Positions 1 through 6,406 of a stretch of DNA of 6,498 nucleotides are shown piece by piece. Below the pieces are notes generated by a model. It was not told the DNA's origin, did not search any database, and worked only from the letters and a program-made list of their open reading frames with translations. How positions within the stretch are numbered: position 1 is the first letter of the stretch; the number at the start of each line of letters is the position of its first letter. The stretch spans positions 1-6,498 of the forward strand of contig VMEE01000027.1 in NCBI GenBank assembly GCA_009910795.1. Reading direction: 5' to 3'. The stretch comes from Dehalobacter sp. CP (GTDB lineage Bacteria > Bacillota_B > Desulfitobacteriia > Desulfitobacteriales > Syntrophobotulaceae). The translations under genes and the position numbers were made by a program.

Positions 1-1086
1 CACCAAACCCGCTTCGATAGCGTCGTTGAGACCGAAGTCGGAGATGATCCATTCAAACAGGCCCTTTTCCGTTGATTTCTTCCCTGTCGGAGCAAACGGT
101 GTGGCAGAAAGATCAAAGCAGCGCCTGATGCGACGGGTCTTATGAATCCGGTCAAGCCCCTCTATCCATCGCGTGGCTTCTTCAAGATCGATACCGAGCT
201 GTTCGGCGTCCTTCTTGCTCACCTTCAGTTCCGGGCGCTGCCGGTAGGCGTGATGGGCCTCGTCATTGATGACAACGATGTCCTTGAAAGCTGCCAATTT
301 ACCAAGCACCCGCCTGGTAAAAGCCTCATCACTTTCCGGACCCTTTTTCATGACGGACCGTTCAGGTTCCTTAAGAGGCATCAAGGTGTGCCAGTTCTCG
401 ACAAGAATAGCAGCCTGGTTGAGCTTCTGTCTCAAGGCCTCATTGGGACACATCCTGAACTCATCGTAGACGTTCTTTTCGTGGCCGGGGTAGAGGACCT
501 GCAACCTTTCCTTCACGGTGAGACCCGGCGCGACCAGGAATATTACCGACGAGAACTCCTTTCTCTTGGGATAAGTCAGGGCATTGAGCGCCTGCCAGAT
601 AATGATCATACCCATGAGCGTGGTTTTCCCTGTTCCTGTTGCCATCTTATTGCAGATGCGCTCCCAGGAACCGCCGTCACCGGGAAGAAATACACCCTGT
701 TTGTATTCAGCCAGACCCTCAACCCACCAGATCAGGGTCTCAATGGCTTCAATTTGGCAGAAATAGAAGGGCAGGGGACGAGGGCCGTTCTCCCACCTTC
801 CGTCAAGGAATTCGCCCTTATCAATCCAGTATTCCAGGAGACTACGGGTGACGCTTGTGGTGCCCGGATATCCGGCCTGCCGCCATTCATCCACCCTGGG
901 ACGAATACGGTTGACCATCTCCAGCTCTACCGTCCGCCTTGTGTTTGTCCGAGTGTCGAAGATCTCATATCCGGCGCCGCGCCGTCCCTCTCGTACCCGC
1001 AGCACCCTGCCCCGAGAGTCCTGTTCCCAATGGCATACAGGAATTTCGTAAGGAGAGTTGATGATAAGTGATCGAGGGGCAGACAT
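1..1086 (-). CDS. Type III restriction Res-like DEAH helicase, N-terminal part (truncated by window edge)
   Basis: This is the ATP-dependent translocase/restriction subunit expected to partner the methylase upstream. The reading frame is open from an ATG at 1086 to base 1, giving 362 residues with no stop, so the C-terminal half is outside the window (second RecA lobe and, in Res proteins, a PD-(D/E)XK nuclease). The N-terminus reads LIINSPYEIPVCHW, a pattern I recognise from Res-like proteins of Mod/Res pairs. Superfamily 2 motifs appear in order: Walker A MATGTGKTT (residues 148-156), motif Ia-like VIFLVAPGLTV, motif II DEAH within VINDEAHHAYR (DEAH 275-278), and motif III SAT within DLSATPF (327-329). 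The start lies 1 nt past the TAA of the preceding gene, with only a weak upstream AGGT, so translation is probably coupled. Family Res proteins run to about 900-1000 residues. Helicase identity is secure; the nuclease is inferred, not seen. Confidence 0.93.
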   Translation of the reverse strand, partial: MSAPRSLIINSPYEIPVCHWEQDSRGRVLRVREGRRGAGYEIFDTRTNTRRTVELEMVNRIRPRVDEWRQAGYPGTTSVTRSLLEYWIDKGEFLDGRWENGPRPLPFYFCQIEAIETLIWWVEGLAEYKQGVFLPGDGGSWERICNKMATGTGKTTLMGMIIIWQALNALTYPKRKEFSSVIFLVAPGLTVKERLQVLYPGHEKNVYDEFRMCPNEALRQKLNQAAILVENWHTLMPLKEPERSVMKKGPESDEAFTRRVLGKLAAFKDIVVINDEAHHAYRQRPELKVSKKDAEQLGIDLEEATRWIEGLDRIHKTRRIRRCFDLSATPFAPTGKKSTEKGLFEWIISDFGLNDAIEAGLV

Positions 1087-1087
1087 C

Positions 1088-1714
1088 TTACACCGACGAC
1101 CTGCTTTGTCCAGCAAGCCGCAATTCGTGAATCCTTCCGATTGTCCGTCTGAGACTGTCCGCACCTTCAGACGCCTTCGCTGGTGACCACGACTCCCGAA
1201 CAAAACCGCACAAAGCCTGATTATACATAAGCCCTATCCTGGCTGTAGAATTCCGCCCTGGCAAAAGCGCTTCACGCACAGCCCTTTTCCCGTAGGTACG
1301 CACAAGATTGAGGAGCGTTGCTTTTGGGTCGTCAAGGGATTCCGGGTGCTCCGGTATTCTATGGACAGGGACTCCGGAAAACTCCGAAAAGCCCTTCCTG
1401 TCAGCCAGAAGCCATGCCTCGATCTCGCGGACAACGACGCGAAAGAGCAAACCGCTCGGAAATATCTTTTTGCCTCTCCAACCGTGCAACAGTGTAGCAG
1501 GGCAGATCTCCCGGTCCAGATCAGTAAGAAGCAGCAAAGGGGAAGTTTTCGCTATGGACACAAAGGAAGGCAACTTCTCTCGAAGATAGGTGTTGCCGCG
1601 GCGTCCTAATCTCACCGCAATACTCATGCCCTGATTTTCTTCTTCAATAAGCCGCTCTGCCACGGCTTCGCTCAGGGCATCCTCGGTGGCGACAAAGAGA
1701 TCGACCCCTACCAA
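1088..1714 (-). CDS. DUF4276/Toprim-like putative nuclease, 208 aa
   Basis: This is a small protein that I assign by pattern to the DUF4276/Toprim-like group, often found beside AAA ATPases. The N-terminus has a strand followed by an acidic pair (VATEDALSEAVAERL, E11-D12). A second hydrophobic strand ends in D-x-D (LLLLTDLD, D65 and D67). A third block, VVVREIEAWLLADR (E97, E99, W101, D105), is the most DUF4276-like part and is followed by a DDPKATLLNL segment (129-138). The acidic E...DxD layout is what a metal-binding Toprim nuclease uses, but motif I lacks the usual glycine after the glutamate. The start is TTG, chosen because it overlaps the ATPase stop (TTGGTAG), has AGGGGCGG just upstream, and no nearby in-frame ATG or GTG precedes it. 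It ends 1 nt before the helicase ATG. The function is probably an effector controlled by the neighbouring ATPase; this is inferred from context. Confidence 0.82.
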   Translation of the reverse strand: MVGVDLFVATEDALSEAVAERLIEEENQGMSIAVRLGRRGNTYLREKLPSFVSIAKTSPLLLLTDLDREICPATLLHGWRGKKIFPSGLLFRVVVREIEAWLLADRKGFSEFSGVPVHRIPEHPESLDDPKATLLNLVRTYGKRAVREALLPGRNSTARIGLMYNQALCGFVRESWSPAKASEGADSLRRTIGRIHELRLAGQSRSSV

Positions 1715-2880
1715 AGCCGCCCCTGACCAAGCTTTTCTATCCTTTTGGGGCGGGTCTGACGCAACACAACCTCCGCCGCCGATAACCCGGCTTCAAGGCC
1801 TTTCCTTTCCGCCTCATTGACCGGCCGAACCAACGTACCTTCGTGGCTCGGTTCAAGCACTACCATGCTCTCAGCATCAATGCCTTTATTGCTGAGCAAG
1901 GCTTCACTGTGGGAGCTGATGATAATCTGACCCCTTCGCTGTTTGCCCGCTCGCTGAATATTCGCGAGGAGAGCGGGCAATTGCTCAACTACTGCCTCGT
2001 GGAGAGAAAGTTCGGGTTCTTCAATGAGTAGCAGCGGACCGCTTTCAACAAGAGACCAAAGGATGCCGAGGAGCCGCAGCGTGCCGTCAGAGAACTGGTC
2101 TTCCCGCTGCCACCCTGCATTGGGCCGGTGATGCTCATAGAGGGCCTCAAGATGCGGTTTACCCGTAACCTCATCTTTATTGAACCGTAGCTCTTTGAAG
2201 TGTGGCACAGCGATTGAGAGGGCCTTACTGATCTTGTCCAGCCTTGCCTTTCTTGTCTTTTCCGGACACTTGGCTATGCGCTCAAGGAATCCCTGCCCGA
2301 AGGGGTCATCTTCAAGACGATTGCCGCCGAGTGCATCGGAATATTTCAGAAGTTGCGGCACCATATGGAGGTAGGTGATGCCGCCGAGAAAATCTACTAT
2401 CTCCCTGAAGCCGGCGCTGGCCCTTGTCTGTTCCAGATGTGTTTCAGTCAACAAGAGTCTATCTTTCTTGTCCTGCTCATCGGGCCGTCTGATTACAGGC
2501 TCTGTCCTGTCCCGGTGCCACACCTCTTCGTTTTCAATGAGCAGTCGGTGCGCACCTTTCCCCTCAGACTTGAATTCCAGGACGTATCTCCACAAAAAGC
2601 CCTGATCGTCAGGACGCTCGGAAAGATCGACCTCTATCCTTACCCCTGGATCGCGACGGGCATGAAGACAACGGAGTTTTGTGATCCCGCCCCTGTCTTT
2701 TACCGCCTTCTGAAGCCCCCCGCCTGCAGGTTTGCAGACATCACGGAGAAAACGGAACACGTCGAGAAGGTTCGATTTACCGGATGCATTGGGACCCACA
2801 ATATAGGATGTGAGGGCAAGATTGACCTCAGCCTCCTGGAAGTTGCGCCAGTTCTTCAGTTTAAGGCGAGTGATGTACAC
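1708..2880 (-). CDS. AAA15/AAA21 (OLD/SMC-like) ATPase, 390 aa
   Basis: This is an ABC-type ATPase of the RecF/SMC/OLD branch, found widely in defence loci as the sensor or scaffold for a nuclease. The N-terminus (YITRLKLKNWRNF) is the usual opening of this family. Walker A is GPNASGKSN (residues 29-37), the ABC signature is FSDGT (263-267), Walker B with the catalytic glutamate is LLLIEEPE (283-290, E288), and the switch histidine lies in SSHS (322-325). All ATPase residues look intact. No Toprim domain is fused at the C-terminus, unlike single-chain OLD or GajA proteins; a separate Toprim-like protein follows with a 7-nt overlap. The start is GTG, strongly supported by GGAGGAGGG directly upstream in the 12-nt gap after the methylase stop. 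The likely job is nucleotide-dependent control of the Toprim partner, by analogy with AriA/AriB of PARIS. Family is secure; role is inferred. Confidence 0.94.
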   Translation of the reverse strand: MYITRLKLKNWRNFQEAEVNLALTSYIVGPNASGKSNLLDVFRFLRDVCKPAGGGLQKAVKDRGGITKLRCLHARRDPGVRIEVDLSERPDDQGFLWRYVLEFKSEGKGAHRLLIENEEVWHRDRTEPVIRRPDEQDKKDRLLLTETHLEQTRASAGFREIVDFLGGITYLHMVPQLLKYSDALGGNRLEDDPFGQGFLERIAKCPEKTRKARLDKISKALSIAVPHFKELRFNKDEVTGKPHLEALYEHHRPNAGWQREDQFSDGTLRLLGILWSLVESGPLLLIEEPELSLHEAVVEQLPALLANIQRAGKQRRGQIIISSHSEALLSNKGIDAESMVVLEPSHEGTLVRPVNEAERKGLEAGLSAAEVVLRQTRPKRIEKLGQGRLW

Positions 2881-2892
2881 AATCCCTCCTCC
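2881..2892 (-). promoter_or_regulatory. Strong Shine-Dalgarno site for the ATPase
   Basis: The whole 12-nt gap between the methylase TAG and the ATPase GTG reads GGAGGAGGGATT on the minus strand. This is a near-ideal ribosome binding site and fixes the GTG at 2880 as the start. It is much stronger than the signals before the other genes, so the ATPase may be translated at a high rate independent of the methylase. Confidence 0.85.
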
Positions 2893-5800
2893 CTAGTTGA
2901 GGTCCATTACTTTGAGTGATTCTATTCCTCGGTCATCGACGATTTTGACGGCAACGCGGCCGTTCTCGCCTGCCGAGAATGGCAAGGATACGGTTCCGTG
3001 AAACTGGGCAAGCAGACCTTCGTTCAGCTCAGCCCTGACATCCTTCTTCAGCCGGTACCATCCGTCCTTTTTGCCTGCCATGGGGAAGAAGACCTGCCGC
3101 GGAAAGAGGGAACGGTCGTCATAATCAGTATCGAGGGACCACATGGCAATATTGCTTTTGCCGCCCGATCGCAGTTCTCCCCGTGCCGTATCGAAATAAT
3201 CGAAGCCGTGGACCTCGACCTGATAGTTACCATCCTTGAGCTTTCGAACCTCAACATCCGGTTGTCCCATAAGCCAGAAGGATTCGTTGTTGGCCCTGGC
3301 TTTTTTGAGATCATCGGTCAGGAGGTCCGTATTCATCTGCACCTTCAGGCCGGTGACTCCCCTGAGATCATCGATGTCTTTCGCCGCTTCCGGATCAAAA
3401 GTAAAGGCACAGAAGACAATCATCTTGGGCAATGGAAACAGCTTTTCCGCGTCCCGCATGGCAATTTCAACCTGTCGCTGTTCCAGGGCTGCGTGTTCCG
3501 GACCGAAGCTGACAGCAACCCGCTCGCCCGTTTCCGCCACTGTCCCAACAGCATGGATGTACCGCAGATCAGGTAGAGGCTCAAGATCGGCAAGCTTCAG
3601 TTTTTGCCCGCCCTTGCCTCGGATGCCTGTCTTGATAAGCTCGTCTCGCCACAGTGCCTGTCGTGATGTCTCACCGGAACGGGCTACGGCAACATCGGCC
3701 CTCGATGCCTGCTGTGCCTCCTCCAAAGCCAGCACAGTCGGGAAAGGTACTGCCTCAACGGTGAACGGACCGGCGATGCGAAGCCGCGTTCTTGATACCT
3801 GGGGCTGATCATAGAGAATCTCCCGATCAGCGTGAGCTGCAATAGAGGTGTCCATCTTCTTTTGCATATGCTGCCGGGCCGTGTGAAAGGCCCCAAAAGC
3901 AGCTTGTGCCTTTTCAGGCCACCCGTCCGGAAGATCGAAGGGCACTTCCCACTCTAACAGTTCGGCACCTCTCCCGAAAGAGAGGATCTCTCCGCTCCGG
4001 CCCCCTTCGGTAACCTTGAACTCGACGGACTGTCCCTTCAGAGCTTCATTCAGTTCTTCGAGAACTGTTTCGATGGCCGGGTGCATAGCCGCATATATCT
4101 CGTCGATCTCAACGTTATTGGCAATCGATTTTAAGGTGACGTGAGGCACGGTCTTATAGATGAATCCGCCTTTCAGGCCCTCATGGGGATACTTCAGATC
4201 ATAGTAGTCATAGCTTGCAGTCATAAGACGCTGTTTGGCGAGCGTAACTGCCACCCGCGAGGTATCGCAGGTGATCCACCGTCGCCCCCACTTCTCAGCC
4301 ACAAAGGCCGTAGTCCCGGAACCACAGGTAATATCGAGGACAAGATCACCGGGGTCAGTGGTCATGAGGAGACAGCGTTCGATGACTAGCGGCAAAGTCT
4401 GGACTACGTACATCCGTTGTTCGTTAAATCCGCTAATCTGAGTATCCATCCAGATGTTTGTTAAAGGAGTCACCGGATAATCGGAATGATAGTTCACCAG
4501 ACGCAAGGTTCTTCCCTGGGCCATCAGCCGGTTAGTTAGGCCCAGTCTGTTCATCCCTTCAGTCGTTGTTTTCCAATGGGAGTTCTTCGAAGGTACAAAA
4601 GTCTCTTCATGCCATTCGAACGGTTGATCAGACGGTGATGGTCCTTCTGAAAACAAAGGATAAGCTTGAAAAACCCTACCTGTCGGCTCACCGTTCGAAC
4701 CAATGTCTTTACTGGTCAGTCCCCTGCGTAGGCCACTATCCAATTCGATCCAGGTATAGTTTGTGGCCCCCACATCTCCCGGCCTTTTTTGAAAGAAAAG
4801 CTGGCGATACTTCACCGTGTTCCTGTCGCGCACATACCAAACGATAAAATCGACTATGGAGCCGAGTTCTTCGCTACTCTGTCCTCCTGTCTTCTTGAAA
4901 GGGATGACGGACACAAAGTTTTGCGCTCCCATCACCTCATCCATGATCTCCCGTACATGATGGAGGTTCTCATCGCTGATCTGGACGAACACGCTGCCGG
5001 TATCGCTTAGTAATTCCTTTGCCAGGAGGAGTCTGTCTCGTAGGTAGGTCAGATAGGAATGGATGCCCAGTTCCCAGGTATCCCGGAAGGCCTTGATCAT
5101 CTCCGGTTCCTGAGTCAGGTCCTCGTCTTTCCGATCCTTTACATCGCGCTTGTTCACGAAAGGCTGGAAATTGGAGCCGTATTTGATGCCGTAGGGAGGA
5201 TCGATGTAGATCATCTGCACCTTTCCGGCCATGCTCTCCTTTTGAATAAGGGAGTTCATGACCAGAAGGGAGTCCCCGGCAATGAGCCTGTTAGCCCAAT
5301 CCCTGTCGTGTTTGTAGTAGTCGATGGCCTCCCGAAGGGGTAGGTTTTCAAAAGGAGCGGACCAAAGATCCGGCTGCACCATGCCGCTACCCTTGCCTTT
5401 GCCCGCTTTTATCCGCTTCTGCACTTCCGAGAGGATGGTTGCAGGATCGATCCGCTCGTGGACGTAGAGGGAGACGGAATCGACCTCGAAGCTCGTCCGC
5501 TCAGCCTTGCCTGTCCACGCAAGATAGGGTGTCTGCATCCGCTTGAGTTGTTCGAGGGCCTGGCGCATTTCACCCTCATCGCCGGAGGCGAGGGCATCAT
5601 CGATAAGGGTTTCGATATCAGCCCTGCTGCTATCGAAATTGAGGGTAGGATCAATATGCGGGTCATAGGCCCAGGTTGATTTCTCCTCCGCGCAATCGTT
5701 ACCCGACGTTACCATACCCACATGGGGATTATTCTTCCTCTTGTCGTCGTAACGATAACTCAGAACCTGTTTCGCCTCATCCTTGCTGGCTCGGGGGGCC

Positions 5801-5934
5801 GCAGACCTGCTTGTTCGCCTCCCTGGTTGCGCAACGGTGTTCTTCCGCAACTGCGGCGCTTCGAGGGCAAAACCGTTATTCTCTTCGTTTTGCTCAGTCA
5901 AATCAGCCAACCCTTCCTCAGAATAATCGTCCAT
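2893..5934 (-). CDS. Beta-class N6-adenine DNA methyltransferase, type III Mod-like, 1013 aa
   Basis: This enzyme should transfer a methyl group from S-adenosylmethionine to adenine in a specific site, protecting host DNA from the Res-like helicase-nuclease downstream. The catalytic motif IV DPPY is at 245-248 (MIYIDPPYGI). The SAM-binding motif I follows far downstream (DITCGSGTT, 534-542), an order that defines the beta class; the roughly 280 residues between hold the target-recognition region. Residues 1-50 are polar and probably disordered. The conserved part begins near SYRYDDKRKNNP (59-70), with KAERTSFEV (143-151) further on. After residue 580 comes a C-terminal region of about 430 residues ending in conserved-looking blocks (FWLMGQPDV, IAMWSLDTDYDDRSLFPRQV, AVKIVDDRGIESLK). 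Classic Mod proteins are about 600-700 residues, so this is a long variant. The first ATG is used: a TGA lies in frame two codons upstream. Target sequence is unknown. Confidence 0.95.
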   Translation of the reverse strand: MDDYSEEGLADLTEQNEENNGFALEAPQLRKNTVAQPGRRTSRSAAPRASKDEAKQVLSYRYDDKRKNNPHVGMVTSGNDCAEEKSTWAYDPHIDPTLNFDSSRADIETLIDDALASGDEGEMRQALEQLKRMQTPYLAWTGKAERTSFEVDSVSLYVHERIDPATILSEVQKRIKAGKGKGSGMVQPDLWSAPFENLPLREAIDYYKHDRDWANRLIAGDSLLVMNSLIQKESMAGKVQMIYIDPPYGIKYGSNFQPFVNKRDVKDRKDEDLTQEPEMIKAFRDTWELGIHSYLTYLRDRLLLAKELLSDTGSVFVQISDENLHHVREIMDEVMGAQNFVSVIPFKKTGGQSSEELGSIVDFIVWYVRDRNTVKYRQLFFQKRPGDVGATNYTWIELDSGLRRGLTSKDIGSNGEPTGRVFQAYPLFSEGPSPSDQPFEWHEETFVPSKNSHWKTTTEGMNRLGLTNRLMAQGRTLRLVNYHSDYPVTPLTNIWMDTQISGFNEQRMYVVQTLPLVIERCLLMTTDPGDLVLDITCGSGTTAFVAEKWGRRWITCDTSRVAVTLAKQRLMTASYDYYDLKYPHEGLKGGFIYKTVPHVTLKSIANNVEIDEIYAAMHPAIETVLEELNEALKGQSVEFKVTEGGRSGEILSFGRGAELLEWEVPFDLPDGWPEKAQAAFGAFHTARQHMQKKMDTSIAAHADREILYDQPQVSRTRLRIAGPFTVEAVPFPTVLALEEAQQASRADVAVARSGETSRQALWRDELIKTGIRGKGGQKLKLADLEPLPDLRYIHAVGTVAETGERVAVSFGPEHAALEQRQVEIAMRDAEKLFPLPKMIVFCAFTFDPEAAKDIDDLRGVTGLKVQMNTDLLTDDLKKARANNESFWLMGQPDVEVRKLKDGNYQVEVHGFDYFDTARGELRSGGKSNIAMWSLDTDYDDRSLFPRQVFFPMAGKKDGWYRLKKDVRAELNEGLLAQFHGTVSLPFSAGENGRVAVKIVDDRGIESLKVMDLN

Positions 5935-6022
5935 TATTCATCCCACCAGAGTTTCTGCTCCAGCCATCCCATCTGGTTTCCATCAGTCGATCCAGCACTG
6001 CGTTTTCTGCAATCCAAAACAT
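5918..6022 (-). other. Possible short leader ORF(s) overlapping the methylase start
   Basis: Two overlapping short frames fill the leader between the candidate promoter and the methylase. One runs from ATG 6022 to TGA 5918 (34 codons, containing LDRLMETRWDGW) and passes through the methylase start. The other runs from a TTG at 6017, or an ATG at 5972, to a TAA at 5936-5934 and ends in GWLEQKLWWDE. Its stop shares a base with the methylase ATG in a TAATG junction, typical of coupled genes. A single indel near 5965 would join the two into one protein-like string ending LEQKLWWDE. It may be a leader peptide, a frameshifted remnant, or chance. I do not recognise a family. Confidence 0.25.
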
Positions 6023-6031
6023 AAACGCACG

Positions 6032-6060
6032 ATTATAATAGCACGCGTTGAGTTGGAAAA
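6032..6060 (-). promoter_or_regulatory. Candidate sigma70-type promoter of the operon
   Basis: On the minus strand a perfect -10 hexamer TATAAT lies at 6037-6032. A poor -35 (TTTTCC, 6060-6055) sits 17 nt upstream. An overlapping alternative, TGCTATTAT, has the TG of an extended -10 element and could compensate for the weak -35. The start of transcription would be near 6025, giving a leader of about 90 nt before the methylase ATG. It is the only good -10 found close upstream of the operon, in a locally AT-rich patch. Confidence 0.5.
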
Positions 6061-6112
6061 CGTACTATTCCTTTTATCCAGCTCGAGTTATTGACAGTCT
6101 TACGATACAGAC

Positions 6113-6156
6113 ATGCTGGGTCGGGACGCCCGGAGGCTGATCGCACCATCCAGCAT
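6113..6156. repeat. Inverted repeat with nested hairpin
   Basis: Outer arms ATGCTGGGT (6113-6121) and ATCCAGCAT (6148-6156) pair over 9 positions with one G·T. Inside them, CGGG (6122-6125) and CCCG (6129-6132) form a small inner stem. It sits just left of another hairpin at 6181-6203. It may be part of a dispersed intergenic repeat or a structured leader. Confidence 0.5.
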
Positions 6157-6180
6157 AGGATCGCGCCCCGTCCGCATGGG

Positions 6181-6203
6181 ATTGCCGCCCCTCTCGCGGC
6201 AAT
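6181..6203. repeat. Perfect 8-bp inverted repeat (intergenic palindrome)
   Basis: ATTGCCGC (6181-6188) and GCGGCAAT (6196-6203) are perfectly complementary across a 7-nt loop. The minus-strand reading (CGTCATTGCCGCGAG...GGCAATCCC) resembles the widespread intergenic repeats that read CGTCATTGCGAG...GCAATCC in many environmental proteobacteria. There is no T-run, so a terminator role is unlikely. Confidence 0.6.
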
Positions 6204-6286
6204 GACGACGCGAGGAATTGGGGCAATACTATGGTTGGTAACCTTGCCTCGCCTCGCAACACAGCCCATATGGCTGCCTTTGAACT

Positions 6287-6327
6287 GCCGGATCATGTCA
6301 GCTACATGGGGGCTGATATGATCCGGC
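6287..6327. repeat. Strong 16-bp inverted repeat, 9-nt loop
   Basis: Arms at 6287-6302 (GCCGGATCATGTCAGC) and 6312-6327 (GCTGATATGATCCGGC) pair at 15 of 16 positions, with the odd one a G·T that is tolerated in RNA. The loop is TACATGGGG. Neither side has a T-run. This is the most stable structure in the window and could be a protein-binding site, a structured RNA, or a mobile palindrome. Confidence 0.75.
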
Positions 6328-6386
6328 GTCGGTGGACGACGGCATGTCCGGAAATGGTTCAGATGCGGTGCGCCGCAAGCTCTTGC

Positions 6387-6406
6387 AGGCCGTAGGTCGG
6401 CCTTTT
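6387..6406 (+). terminator. Weak intrinsic-terminator-like hairpin
   Basis: AGGCCG (6387-6392) pairs with CGGCCT (6398-6403) around a TAGGT loop, and the stem runs into TTTT (6403-6406) on the plus strand. The stem is short and the T-tract only four bases. No plus-strand gene ends just upstream in a convincing way, so function is uncertain. Confidence 0.3.

Noticed and set aside
142..1071. 309-codon open frame on the plus strand
   Set aside because: It lies wholly opposite the helicase, whose minus-strand frame has intact Walker A, DEAH and SAT motifs; the plus-strand translation shows no family character.
2353..3808. Plus-strand frames of about 190 codons opposite the ATPase and methylase (2353-2919, 2998-3576, 3236-3808)
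   Set aside because: They are antisense to well-supported genes, are rich in Ser/Arg/Pro or otherwise unstructured, and lack convincing starts.
2893..6022. Phase-variable simple repeats, common in type III mod genes
   Set aside because: No tandem short repeat tract was found in the methylase or its leader; the longest homopolymers noticed are six bases.
6091..6119. TTGACA on the plus strand as a -35 element
   Set aside because: No acceptable -10 hexamer lies 16-18 nt downstream; the sequence there is TGCTGG.
6033..6321. Small frames on both strands in the intergenic region (6033-6296 minus, 6091-6321 plus)
   Set aside because: Both run through the palindromes at 6113-6203 and read as translated repeat; no ribosome binding site or family resemblance.
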